A stretch of 64,000 nucleotides of DNA from the NCBI RefSeq assembly GCF_032062245.1, contig NZ_DAMBQF010000003.1:1-64000 (forward strand), written 5' to 3'. Each line of letters opens with the position of its first letter. Within the stretch, counting starts at the first letter, position 1. The stretch is from Soonwooa sp032062245 (lineage in GTDB: Bacteria; Bacteroidota; Bacteroidia; Flavobacteriales; Weeksellaceae). Positions 17,957-27,229 of the stretch are shown piece by piece. Made by a program: the position numbers and the translations under genes. The notes beneath the pieces were generated by a model. That model was not told the DNA's origin. It saw only the letters and a list, made by a program, of their open reading frames with translations, and made no database searches.

Positions 17957-19111
17957 TTAATAATCTTGAGAGTTGTAAGTTTCGCCTCCAATATTCCAAG
18001 TTAGACCAAATCTAAGAGTGTTGTCCAAAGCACTGTTAACTTTTGACATATTAATTAGATAAGATAAGTCTAATCCAAAAGATTGATACTTAAGACCTAC
18101 ACCAACTGTTGCATACTGTCTTGCACCTTGCTCAGGACTTTCTGTAAAGTAACCCGCACGGATTGCAAATGCATCATCGTAAGAATATTCTGCAGCTCCT
18201 GAGAACATAATACTTTTTTTGTTACCGAAAGATTTTCCGATACCTTCCATAACACCCACGTTAGGGATCGTGTAAATTGGTTTTCCATTAGCATCATGAT
18301 CAGATACTTCTGGACCTGGTACTAATAGTTTTGAAGCTTCACCACTGATGCTAAATCTGTTAAGATCATCAATAAATAAGTCATAACCTACACCTAATCT
18401 TGCCATTGTTGGTAGATATGATCTAGAGTTTTCATCACCTGTGTAGTCTAATCTTGGTCCAAGGTTTTGTATAGCCCAACCTCCGTTAACACGTCCTTCG
18501 TAATCACCGATACTTTGATGTTTTGGAGATCTGAAGTAACCAGATACATCAACTGCAAAAGTATTAGCTGGTTTTAGTGTGTTATCTGTGTTGAAACTTC
18601 CACCTAAATCTGATCTAATGAAACGCCCAGTAACAGCCATAGAGTAGTTGTCAGAAAGCTTAAGACCATAAGCAACGTCTAATGAAAATTCATTAGGTTT
18701 AGTTGTTCCTCCAGAGATAACTTCGTTACCCACTAAAGATGTTAAGTCAACTTGTCCCATGTTGAAGTAATAGATACTTGCACTCAACGTTGATCTTTCG
18801 TCGTCACCTAAAAACGTGTAGAATGAACCATAAAGTAGGAAAACGTCGTTTGTTAACTTACTCATATAAGGTGTATAGTTAACCCCAACCCCCGAAGTAT
18901 TTTTAGCAAAAGGATATTTTGCAGCGTTCCAAAATTGTGAGAAAACATCTGTAGATGTCGCAACCCCTTGATCTCCCATACCTCCTGCTCTTGCGTCTGG
19001 TGAAATTCTTAAAAAAGGAGCTCCTGTTAGTACTGTGTAGTCAGATTGAGAGTAGGCAGCAATGCTTATTCCTAATCCCAAACCTAAAAAGAGTTTTTTT
19101 GTCAAATTCAT
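17957..19111 (-). CDS. porV: Type IX secretion system outer-membrane shuttle protein PorV
   Basis: A 384-aa outer-membrane beta-barrel with a signal peptide (about 1-22, ending AAYSQ). The N-terminal mature segment has the family signature APFLRISPDARAGGMGDQG (about 31-50) followed by FWNAAKYPF. The rest is alternating beta strands with the FadL-like fold, and the C terminus is aromatic-rich. PorV binds the C-terminal domain of cargo leaving the T9SS translocon and carries it to the PorU sortase. It lies 51 bp downstream of porU on the same strand, so the pair is probably an operon, and a terminator follows it. Confidence 0.95.
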   Translation of the reverse strand: MNLTKKLFLGLGLGISIAAYSQSDYTVLTGAPFLRISPDARAGGMGDQGVATSTDVFSQFWNAAKYPFAKNTSGVGVNYTPYMSKLTNDVFLLYGSFYTFLGDDERSTLSASIYYFNMGQVDLTSLVGNEVISGGTTKPNEFSLDVAYGLKLSDNYSMAVTGRFIRSDLGGSFNTDNTLKPANTFAVDVSGYFRSPKHQSIGDYEGRVNGGWAIQNLGPRLDYTGDENSRSYLPTMARLGVGYDLFIDDLNRFSISGEASKLLVPGPEVSDHDANGKPIYTIPNVGVMEGIGKSFGNKKSIMFSGAAEYSYDDAFAIRAGYFTESPEQGARQYATVGVGLKYQSFGLDLSYLINMSKVNSALDNTLRFGLTWNIGGETYNSQDY

Positions 19112-19162
19112 AATTAGTTAGTTAGTGGTAAATTTTACCGTTTTAATATTTTTATTCTTTAG

Positions 19163-22100
19163 TTATTTTAATAATACCATTTTTTCGACTGCTGTTGCAC
19201 TGCCTTTACATTTGTCTTGATTTTGGCTTTTTGCAAATATCTTAAAAATATATGTTCCTTTTGCAACACTATCACCAAAATCGTCTTTACCATCCCATTC
19301 GATAGCTTGTTTAGGTGTTCTGTAACCTTCTAAGAATGGTTCTGCAGTGATCGAGTTGGTTAATGTTCTTACTAATTTACCCGTTATAGTAAAAATTTGA
19401 ACATTAACATCCAATATATCGTCGCAATTATGCTCAAACTGTACATATGTCTTATTGGTAAATGGATTTGGCCAGTTAAGAGGTCGATTAATAACCAATT
19501 GTTGTTGACTTTCATCTTTCACTACAAAGTTTAACGTAGAGCTTGTAGAATTATTGTTGATGTCCCAAACTTTAAATGTTAATTGGTGTTGTCCAGGTTT
19601 CAAATCACGGAACGGATAAGTTACGCTACCTTTTTGATAGTCTGCTAAACTTGCATTGATACAACCATTACTCTCACCAGAAGTGAAGTAGTCATTAAGA
19701 ACTTTAGTGTTTATAACTTCGCCATCTAATAAGACCGTGATGTCATGTCCAATACCGGAACCAGTGGAATTAATACCAATATTATCCGTAACACAGGCTA
19801 ACAGATTAGGATTTTGATCAGTAATACCTCCATCAGCAAAGTTGGTATTATTCATATACAACTGTACTTTTGGTGGTTCTGAGTCGTTTACTCCATTAGG
19901 ATTAATTCCTCCAATTTTTTGAGCTTGATTTGTAAATACATCATATGCAGTGGTATTACCTTTAACAAAGTTATCTGCATAGGCTAATATACGACCATCT
20001 CCATCTGTATAATTGATATCTTTCGGAACATAAAATTCTACAATGTAATTTCCGTTTTCTACTTTACCGGACGCTTTAACAATAGGACTCCCTTCTTCAC
20101 TAAAGCTAATTGTAGGATTCATTTTTGGTTGATTATCGTTATTTCTTGTTTTTTTTGTTAATTTTTTATCAAAAATATTAATAACAACACGACCATTGAA
20201 GTTACTATCTAGACTTCCATCAGCTTTTGTAACACGTCCTTTTATTTTAACAAAATCTAAAGCTCGAATTTTACCATCTTCAGGCGTGTCGATGTTATCA
20301 ATTTTTAATAAGCGTTTTGGACGCGATAATTTCATTGCTGGATCGCCAAGAAAGTTAACACGTAAGTGATTAATATCTTTTCCTTTTATTTTTTTAGCTT
20401 TTAAAAAGGCTTGACCAAGAGTATAGAAATCGTCTTGATTTAAATCAAAAATACTTGCAGTAAAAAGTGATGTTAAATCTTCACCATAAGTCACAGCGAT
20501 TGCTCGGCTAGAAGTAATCATTGTAGCCGCCCCTCCGGACTTTAATTTAATAATTTGTTCTCCTACAGAATTAGTATTTGGCTCATCCCAAAGCGTGAAT
20601 TCGCATGTAATTGTTGAAACTAAAGGGAATCTGCTGTAAAGTGAAGTGTAATTATTAAAATTTTGAACTTCAGTAGAGGTTAAAACCCGTTCTTGTGCCC
20701 AACCATTAATACCACCATGTCCAAAATAGAATAAATATAAACTATTACCAACATCGTTACTAATAGCTTGATTAATCTGTGGAAAACGTTGACCTCCAGC
20801 ACTTGTTTCTGGAGGGAAGGCATCAAGATAAAGTTTACGAATATTATATTCTGGCCTTTTGTTTTGGTATAAAATAGGTGGATTAGGGAAACTAGGAGTT
20901 GGATTAAGATAGCCATTTTCCATATTTGCACTCTTGAATGCATTTTCCATTGTATTATGGAAAGGTACATTATTGTCAGCATCATCATCAACTATAAAGT
21001 CTAGCTTCATTCGCCACTCGCCAAAAGGAGAAGATTGTCCCGGTAGAGCATTATAATATGCTAAAGTTTTGTCAATTAATAGTTTGGCTTCCGATGGGTT
21101 AGCCGCAGGTAATCGACCAATAGGGATGTCGGGAAGAATATTTGAAATATCCGAAGCGCTTTGTGGACTTGTCATAACAAAATAATCATCTGTCACGTAA
21201 CTTTGCGCAAAGTCCTGACTATTCTCACTTTGATAACTTGGGATAATATCTGTATTATTTGCAACTCTGTTTTTAAAGTCATAAGATGTGTCTCCTAAGA
21301 GTAAAACGTATTTTAAGCTAGAAGAAGCATTCAACTTTGTAATAAAACTACGAATTGCAGTGATATCTTTACTTCCACTACTAAATTCATTATAGATTTT
21401 ATTAACATCAACTATTTCAACATTATAAGAATTAGTTGTTCTATGATAACTGGCTAGACGTTGAGCTTCAGACATCATATTTGCAGGAGAAATTATCAAA
21501 TAGTCTACATTGGATAAAGCCGAAAGATTTTGGTTTTCAATACGACCAACAAAGCTTGGGGCGAAAGCTGCAGATTGATTAAAAGCTACAAATTCATTAT
21601 TGAAAGTGGGACTATTTGCAAGATAACCAATGTTAAAAACGTTTGAATTCCCACTTTGATTAAGTTTTCTCTTAACATTTGTAGTGTCCGATACGTCCCA
21701 TACTTGCTCTAATCCATTGGTATTAGAGATCGAAAACCCGTAAGTATTATTACTTTTTTCATTAATACTAAAATCTCTAAATGCTAATTGACCTGCGTTA
21801 TTATAGGTTAAGTCTTGTTTATATACAATTTCAGCATAATCCCAATAAAATTGACCAAGTGGGTTAGGACTAAGATTAGGTTTGTAGCTAAGAGTTATAC
21901 TAGATGTTGGCGAATTTGTTATACTGCCATTGAAAGTCAGTAACGATACATCTTTTTGCGCTACTGTACTAGACTTAGTATCTTGTCCATTTATAGAAAA
22001 TTCGATTTGATTACCTTGGCCGTTGTAACCTGCTACTCTAGTTTTATACAAGATTAGATCTGTTGACTTAAGAGGTGTTCTAAGGTCAAATTTTACTTCT

Positions 22101-23107
22101 TTATTAGTTGTGAAAGAATCACCAACCCAAAGTCGACCCAATTTGATGATATTAAATTTCTCCTCATTAATATATTGGTAATCGTCGTACCTTGTTATTA
22201 AAGTAGAAGGTGGATTTATGTTATCTTCTTGAATTCTTTTACCAGGACCAATGTCAAAATTAATAAAATAATAAGACGAATCTTCATACAGATTTACCAA
22301 ATTAAGGCTTGTATCCAATCTTGTCTCTGTTCTACCATTTCTAGTCGCACTTTTTGTTTGATTAAAACCGTTAGGACCTTGGGCATAAAATAGTGCATAG
22401 TCTTCATCATTCCAAACACCATCGTTTTCTCCAACAACTTCTATCGCATTTTGTTGTAAAGACGAAAATGTAGCATCTTGGTTATATTCAGGCAACATAA
22501 TACCGCCATTTCCATAAATTCTGAAATTTTTAGGATTAATGCTGGATACATTAATACCATTATCTTGCAAAAACTTTTTAGAAATTTTGAAGATACCAGA
22601 CTTATCAACTTTTATTTTATAAAATGTACCACTTTGAAGCGGGTTATCTGTTGTGCCAATATCGGCTCCTTTGTGCAAGATTAGCGGTTTTGAGGAAAGA
22701 TCAACATCAACAGAAACTAATCGATAAATCTCATTGTTAACTTTTTTAAGAACAGGAATATGTGCTACCCCTACATCAGTATTTAGTTTGTCGTTATATT
22801 CATAACTGATGTCATAATAGTCTGTATTAACTAAAATATCTTGATTAACATCAAATAAGTTTTCTGGTTTTGCTTTTTCCCAAACAAAGTTTTTAGCAAG
22901 GATTTCTTTGCCGTCATTTTTTTTCTCGATAGAAATAACGACGCCACGAGATCCTACGTTGTATCCTTCATTTTTAAAAAAAGGCATACTTTGTTTATAA
23001 GAGCCATAATCGAATGTTTTGCTACCTTCCCATTGTATGTTGACCTTTTGACCAAATACACCGATAGAGATTGCAACTAGTAATAGAGAGTAAAATTTCT
23101 TTCTCAT
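19163..23107 (-). CDS. porU: Type IX secretion system C-terminal sortase PorU
   Basis: A 1314-aa surface cysteine protease of the gingipain (C25) family. It removes the C-terminal sorting domain of T9SS cargo and attaches the protein to the surface. The signal peptide covers about 1-19. The C25 domain (about 540-915) has the catalytic pair H797 in YFGHGG and C835 in STITCEF. A Cys directly followed by an acidic residue is usual for PorU. Beta-sandwich domains follow, and the C-terminal FlgD-like Ig domain (EWDGKDDFGDSVAKGTYIF, about 1265-1283) ends the protein. It shares a promoter region with the divergent gldJ and precedes porV. Confidence 0.95.
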   Translation of the reverse strand: MRKKFYSLLLVAISIGVFGQKVNIQWEGSKTFDYGSYKQSMPFFKNEGYNVGSRGVVISIEKKNDGKEILAKNFVWEKAKPENLFDVNQDILVNTDYYDISYEYNDKLNTDVGVAHIPVLKKVNNEIYRLVSVDVDLSSKPLILHKGADIGTTDNPLQSGTFYKIKVDKSGIFKISKKFLQDNGINVSSINPKNFRIYGNGGIMLPEYNQDATFSSLQQNAIEVVGENDGVWNDEDYALFYAQGPNGFNQTKSATRNGRTETRLDTSLNLVNLYEDSSYYFINFDIGPGKRIQEDNINPPSTLITRYDDYQYINEEKFNIIKLGRLWVGDSFTTNKEVKFDLRTPLKSTDLILYKTRVAGYNGQGNQIEFSINGQDTKSSTVAQKDVSLLTFNGSITNSPTSSITLSYKPNLSPNPLGQFYWDYAEIVYKQDLTYNNAGQLAFRDFSINEKSNNTYGFSISNTNGLEQVWDVSDTTNVKRKLNQSGNSNVFNIGYLANSPTFNNEFVAFNQSAAFAPSFVGRIENQNLSALSNVDYLIISPANMMSEAQRLASYHRTTNSYNVEIVDVNKIYNEFSSGSKDITAIRSFITKLNASSSLKYVLLLGDTSYDFKNRVANNTDIIPSYQSENSQDFAQSYVTDDYFVMTSPQSASDISNILPDIPIGRLPAANPSEAKLLIDKTLAYYNALPGQSSPFGEWRMKLDFIVDDDADNNVPFHNTMENAFKSANMENGYLNPTPSFPNPPILYQNKRPEYNIRKLYLDAFPPETSAGGQRFPQINQAISNDVGNSLYLFYFGHGGINGWAQERVLTSTEVQNFNNYTSLYSRFPLVSTITCEFTLWDEPNTNSVGEQIIKLKSGGAATMITSSRAIAVTYGEDLTSLFTASIFDLNQDDFYTLGQAFLKAKKIKGKDINHLRVNFLGDPAMKLSRPKRLLKIDNIDTPEDGKIRALDFVKIKGRVTKADGSLDSNFNGRVVINIFDKKLTKKTRNNDNQPKMNPTISFSEEGSPIVKASGKVENGNYIVEFYVPKDINYTDGDGRILAYADNFVKGNTTAYDVFTNQAQKIGGINPNGVNDSEPPKVQLYMNNTNFADGGITDQNPNLLACVTDNIGINSTGSGIGHDITVLLDGEVINTKVLNDYFTSGESNGCINASLADYQKGSVTYPFRDLKPGQHQLTFKVWDINNNSTSSTLNFVVKDESQQQLVINRPLNWPNPFTNKTYVQFEHNCDDILDVNVQIFTITGKLVRTLTNSITAEPFLEGYRTPKQAIEWDGKDDFGDSVAKGTYIFKIFAKSQNQDKCKGSATAVEKMVLLK

Positions 23108-23248
23108 TTAGAAAATATTCAATTTACAAAATAAACGAAAATTTAGATAAAAAGGTATATAACAATAAAACTTATTTATTTGCGTTAGAAAAAAAGCATA
23201 TCATTATTTGATTAATTGAAATTTTTATTTTTTCTTTGTACTTTGTAA

Positions 23249-24856
23249 ATGATTATATCAACTATGAAACAAATTAAATTGTTTTCACTTGCCCTTGGCT
23301 CAGCTTTAGTTCTTGCGAGTTGTGGTGGAGGTAACACTAAAAAAGGTGGTGGCACAAAGCGTTTTACTAGTAAAACGGGATGGAAACCAAATGAGAAAAA
23401 CGGATACTTTTTCTCTGGCAAACAGCAAAAGCAGAAAGGTTGGCCAGGGATGGTGTATGTTGACGGTGGTACCTTTACTATGGGATTGGTGCAAGACGAT
23501 GTAATGCATGACTGGAATAACACGCCACGTCGTATGCAGGTAAGTTCTTACTTTATTGGTGAAACTGAAATTACTAACTATGAATATAGAGAATACGTTA
23601 CTTGGTTAAAGTATGTATTCCCTCCATCAGATCCGAATTTCAAAAATATCTATTCAGGTGCTTTACCAGATACTGTAGTTTGGAATAATAAGTTATCTCG
23701 TAATGCTTACGCAGAAACATATTTCCGTAATCCAGAATTTGACTATTATCCAGTAGTTGGTGTGTCTTGGTTACAAGCTACCAAATATTGTGATTGGTTA
23801 ACTAACAGAGCTAACGAAAAAGCATTAATGCAAAAAGGTATTTTATCCAAAGATCTATATGCAAATGACTCGAACTTTAACGGTGAAAGTACATTTAGCA
23901 TGGATAAATACAAAGCAAATGATTCCGAGTTAGATGCAGTTATCAATAAAGATAAATTGCAAAAACAATCTGGTATTAAAACATCTTCTCAAAGAATTGC
24001 AGCTGCTAACCGTAGCGCATCTTCTGGTATGGTGGAAAAATTCAGACTTCCAACTGAGGTGGAGTGGGAATTTGCAGCATTAGGCATGCAAAAAAATCGT
24101 AAGTATAATAACTATTTAGGCAAGACACCAGAAATTGATAAGCTAAAAGGTACAAAAGGTCGTAATAGAGGGATGTATCTTGAAAACTTCAAAATGTCAA
24201 GAGGTGACTATTCTGGAGTTGCTGGTTGGAAGAATGATGGTTCTCCTACAACTTCTGATGTTAGACAATATCAATCTAATGATTTAGGAATTTATGGTAT
24301 GTATGGTAACGTTGCAGAATGGGTAGCAGATGTATATCGTCCACAAATTGATGAAGACTTCAATGACTTTAACTATTATAGAGGTAATGTTGTTGTTCAA
24401 ACTGAAAAGAATGCTGACGGTACATATAAAAAAGTTGGTAATATGGATATTAAATATGATACCATGGCTAACGGTCAATTAGTTTATAGAGGTCTTCCTG
24501 GAGAATATGAAAGAAAAGTTGTACAAGATGACAGAAACTATAGAGATGGAGATTATCAATCATCTTTAGATATGTCAGGTACAAATTCTGATAGTACATT
24601 TAATATGTATAATTCAGTAAGAAAAGGATTTGTAGTTGATAAACATGGTAATGTAATCCTTGAGAAACAGAAAAAACAAGTTACAACCGCTATAACTAAC
24701 GAAGTTCGTGTTGTTAAAGGAGGTTCTTGGTTAGACTCTTCTTATTGGTTAGATCCAGGACACAGAAGATACAAAGAAGAAGGAAAAACATTCAGTTGGA
24801 TTGGTTTCCGTGTAGCACAAGATGCTAAAGACTCTGGAAAAAGAAGCAAAAGATAA
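23249..24856 (+). CDS. gldJ: Gliding-motility lipoprotein GldJ
   Basis: A 535-aa outer-membrane-associated lipoprotein required in Flavobacteriia for gliding and for stability of the T9SS motor proteins. The lipobox is VLASC. With the internal ATG at 23264 (MKQIKLF), which gives a standard signal peptide, the lipidated Cys is residue 20; I prefer this start over the upstream ATG. The rest is a formylglycine-generating-enzyme/sulfatase-modifying fold, probably non-catalytic: VDGGTFTMG (about 71-79), RLPTEVEWEFAA (about 268-279), YGNVAEWVADVY and a C-terminal VVKGGSWLD ... GFRVAQD. It is divergent from porU-porV and followed by a terminator. This gldJ/porU/porV grouping is, as I recall, conserved in Flavobacterium. 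Confidence 0.95.
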   Translation: MIISTMKQIKLFSLALGSALVLASCGGGNTKKGGGTKRFTSKTGWKPNEKNGYFFSGKQQKQKGWPGMVYVDGGTFTMGLVQDDVMHDWNNTPRRMQVSSYFIGETEITNYEYREYVTWLKYVFPPSDPNFKNIYSGALPDTVVWNNKLSRNAYAETYFRNPEFDYYPVVGVSWLQATKYCDWLTNRANEKALMQKGILSKDLYANDSNFNGESTFSMDKYKANDSELDAVINKDKLQKQSGIKTSSQRIAAANRSASSGMVEKFRLPTEVEWEFAALGMQKNRKYNNYLGKTPEIDKLKGTKGRNRGMYLENFKMSRGDYSGVAGWKNDGSPTTSDVRQYQSNDLGIYGMYGNVAEWVADVYRPQIDEDFNDFNYYRGNVVVQTEKNADGTYKKVGNMDIKYDTMANGQLVYRGLPGEYERKVVQDDRNYRDGDYQSSLDMSGTNSDSTFNMYNSVRKGFVVDKHGNVILEKQKKQVTTAITNEVRVVKGGSWLDSSYWLDPGHRRYKEEGKTFSWIGFRVAQDAKDSGKRSKR

Positions 24857-24866
24857 AACTTCATAT

Positions 24867-24893
24867 AAAGCAGTAGATTTTCTACTGCTTTTT
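24867..24893 (+). terminator. Terminator of gldJ
   Basis: AAAGCAGTAGA and TCTACTGCTTT arms with a minimal loop are followed by a long T run, about 12 bp past the gldJ stop codon. Confidence 0.9.
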
Positions 24894-24929
24894 TTATGCG
24901 AAATTATTTTTTAATCTTAATTTTGAGAC

Positions 24930-26201
24930 ATGAATATCGAATCATTTTATAAACTTTATAAAGAGGCTAACAACTGTATTATTGACAGTAGAAAGCTACA
25001 ACCAAACGACATCTTTTTTGCATTCTCTGGTGAAAATTACAACGCAGCCGAAAAAGCGGAAGAAGTTATTACCAGTGGCGCTTTAGCGGTTGTTGTCGAA
25101 GATCCTAAATACAATAATCCTGGCCGTAATATTTTCTTTGTTGAATCAACTTTACAGTTTTTACAAGACTTATCAATTTATCACAGAAATCAACTTAATA
25201 TTCCGATTATTGGTTTAACGGGGAGCAATGGTAAAACGACAACCAAGGAAATGATTAGCACGGTTTTGTCAAAAAAGTTTAATCTTCAATACACTTTTGG
25301 AAATCTAAATAATCATATAGGTGTACCTCTAACGATTTTGTCCATCAAATCAGAACATGAATTAGCTGTCGTCGAAATGGGAGCAAATCATCAAAAAGAA
25401 ATCGAAGCGCTTTGTAAAATTGCGCAACCAACCATTGGTTATATCACCAATTTTGGAAAAGCACATCTTGAAGGTTTCGGCGGTTTCGACGGGGTTATTA
25501 AAGGAAAATCTGAATTGTACGATTATTTAAAAGCAAATGATAAAACAATTTTAGTTAACGAAGCAGATGCAATTCAATTAGAAAAAACAACGGATTACGT
25601 TAACAAAATCTCTTTTGGAAAACCAACTTCTGATTATGTTTTTGAAATTTTTGCAAAAGATCATTTCGTTGGTTTAATCTATCAAAACAAAAAGTTGCTT
25701 TCTAATTTAACAGGAAATTACAATTTCACTAATTTATCAGCTGCGGTTAGTTTAGGTTTGCATTTTAATATTCCATTTAATGATATTAAAGAAGCGATAG
25801 AAAGCTATTTTCCTAGTAATATGCGTTCGCAAGTTCAGAAAAAAGATGGTAAAACATTAGTCCTAGATACATATAATGCCAACCCAAGTAGTATGTCGGC
25901 GTCTTTGGATAATTTTAATGAATTTGAAGGTTCAAAAACAATTATTATCGGTGATATGTTGGAGCTTGGTACAGAAAGTGAGCTTGAGCATCAAATAATT
26001 TATGACAAAGCAAAAGCGCTTAGTTTTGATAAAATTATTACTGTCGGAAAAGAATTTAAAAAAGTAAATACGACTGATTTTGCATTCGAAAATACATCAG
26101 AATTAATAGAGTTTTTAAAAGAAAACCCTATAACAACAGACAATATTCTGTTAAAAGCATCTCGCGGAATTGCTCTCGAGAGAGCAATCGACCTGTTATG
26201 A
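24930..26201 (+). CDS. murF: UDP-N-acetylmuramoyl-tripeptide--D-alanyl-D-alanine ligase
   Basis: The cytosolic Mur ligase that adds D-Ala-D-Ala to UDP-MurNAc-tripeptide, the last soluble step of peptidoglycan precursor synthesis. At 423 aa it is slightly shorter than E. coli MurF. The three domains are visible: the N-terminal UDP-binding part with DSRKLQPNDIFFAFSG (19-34), the ATP-binding P-loop GLTGSNGKTTTKE (95-107) with TFGNLNNHIGVPLT soon after, and the C-terminal domain with LDTYNANPSSM (about 312-322) and GDMLELG. It starts 73 bp after gldJ, past its terminator. Its stop codon abuts that of the convergent NUDIX gene. Confidence 0.95.
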   Translation: MNIESFYKLYKEANNCIIDSRKLQPNDIFFAFSGENYNAAEKAEEVITSGALAVVVEDPKYNNPGRNIFFVESTLQFLQDLSIYHRNQLNIPIIGLTGSNGKTTTKEMISTVLSKKFNLQYTFGNLNNHIGVPLTILSIKSEHELAVVEMGANHQKEIEALCKIAQPTIGYITNFGKAHLEGFGGFDGVIKGKSELYDYLKANDKTILVNEADAIQLEKTTDYVNKISFGKPTSDYVFEIFAKDHFVGLIYQNKKLLSNLTGNYNFTNLSAAVSLGLHFNIPFNDIKEAIESYFPSNMRSQVQKKDGKTLVLDTYNANPSSMSASLDNFNEFEGSKTIIIGDMLELGTESELEHQIIYDKAKALSFDKIITVGKEFKKVNTTDFAFENTSELIEFLKENPITTDNILLKASRGIALERAIDLL

Positions 26202-26807
26202 GATGTCGTGTTTCGATAAAAAATCTGTAAGAATTAAAAGAATATTATTAAAAGTGGAAGTTTCGACATCGCGTTGGATTTCCACTTTGTTTTTCCATTC
26301 CACTTTGGTGATGCCTTCTTCAACTTGTGGTTTTGGTTCAGCAATGCCGTCATGTTTCATGTAATACCAATAGGTTTTTTTCAAGACAGGTTTTGACTTG
26401 ATGTGGTACATATGGTAGGTCGAATTAATAAACTCGTGAAGTTCTAGATTTGTCAGTCCACATTCTTCTTCAACTTCGCGCAAAGCAGCAATATCACTAG
26501 ATTCTCCAACTTCTATTTTACCTTTTGGAAGATCCCATTTTCCTAATCGATGGATGAAAAGTATTTTCTTTTCAGGGTTTAAAACAATACCGCCAGCAGC
26601 TTCAATAACTTGAAAATGTTGTTGATAATTAAGCCAAAGCTCTTCCAGATTGTTGTGATATATGGCAACATCTTTGGTCGAAGTGTTCTGCAAAAGATCC
26701 AAAGCGATATCAAATTGAAGATTCTCCTCAAATGCTATGTTACGCTCAACATTTTGAGGCGTTTCACTAAGGATTAATTTTTTTTCATTGATAAAAACTT
26801 TATACAT
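26196..26807 (-). CDS. NUDIX hydrolase-domain protein
   Basis: A 203-aa protein with a unique N-terminal part (about 1-65) and a NUDIX domain (about 68-190). The NUDIX box is complete, running from GKIEVGE through REVEEECGL (about 96-118), so it should bind Mg and hydrolyse a nucleoside-diphosphate-linked substrate; which one cannot be told. The genes are packed tail to tail, its last codons overlapping the murF stop by 6 bp, and head to head with the SRPBCC gene, with only 35 bp between start codons. Confidence 0.9.
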   Translation of the reverse strand: MYKVFINEKKLILSETPQNVERNIAFEENLQFDIALDLLQNTSTKDVAIYHNNLEELWLNYQQHFQVIEAAGGIVLNPEKKILFIHRLGKWDLPKGKIEVGESSDIAALREVEEECGLTNLELHEFINSTYHMYHIKSKPVLKKTYWYYMKHDGIAEPKPQVEEGITKVEWKNKVEIQRDVETSTFNNILLILTDFLSKHDIS

Positions 26808-26829
26808 TTGCGTAGCTTTAATATTAATA

Positions 26830-26837
26830 CAAAAATA
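26830..26837 (-). promoter_or_regulatory. Putative -7 promoter box of the NUDIX gene
   Basis: On the minus strand TATTTTTG matches TAnnTTTG 23 bp upstream of the NUDIX ATG. It fills most of the 35-bp divergent spacer, so the matching -33 element would have to lie inside the SRPBCC coding region (CAAA at 26860-26863, with a long 22-bp spacing). Confidence 0.5.
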
Positions 26838-26842
26838 GAAAA

Positions 26843-27229
26843 ATGAATCTAGAAGGACGCAAAATTATCGTAAATAAATCGGTTAAAGATTTGACAGAAA
26901 TGCTTAAGAATGCTGAAGATTACAAAGCATTGATGCCAGAGAGTCTTCAGAATTTTGAAGCGAGAGAAGGTGGTTTCAAATTTGGATTAAAAGGAATGCC
27001 TGAGATTGCGCTTAAGATTCAGGAAGTTACAGAAGAAAAAGTTGTTTTAGTTTCTGCAAGTTCTAGTTTGGATTTCGCGTTGACTGGTAATATGAGCCCA
27101 ATTAATGAGAATCAAACTGAAGTTCAATTATTATTTGATGGAAAATTCAATCCATTTATCAAAATGATGGTTGAAAAACCCCTGAAAAACTTTATCGATG
27201 CTTTGACTGATAAAATCGAGCAACTTTAG
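26843..27229 (+). CDS. SRPBCC-family (START-like) protein
   Basis: A 128-aa protein with the polyketide-cyclase/START-like helix-grip pattern: an N-terminal strand (GRKIIVNKSVKDLTEMLKN), the helix containing YKALMPE, paired strands in the middle (ALKIQEVTEEKVVLVSAS) and a long C-terminal helix (KPLKNFIDALTDKIEQL). It would bind a hydrophobic ligand. The substrate is unknown. In many Flavobacteriia, as I recall, a gene like this accompanies pyrE next to a NUDIX gene; pyrE is not seen here. The stop codon overlaps that of the convergent anmK by 3 bp. Confidence 0.75.
   Translation: MNLEGRKIIVNKSVKDLTEMLKNAEDYKALMPESLQNFEAREGGFKFGLKGMPEIALKIQEVTEEKVVLVSASSSLDFALTGNMSPINENQTEVQLLFDGKFNPFIKMMVEKPLKNFIDALTDKIEQL

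Noticed and set aside
26169..26188. Hairpin at the murF 3' end as a terminator
   Set aside because: The nine-base arms have a two-base loop, lie within coding sequence and lack a T run on either strand.
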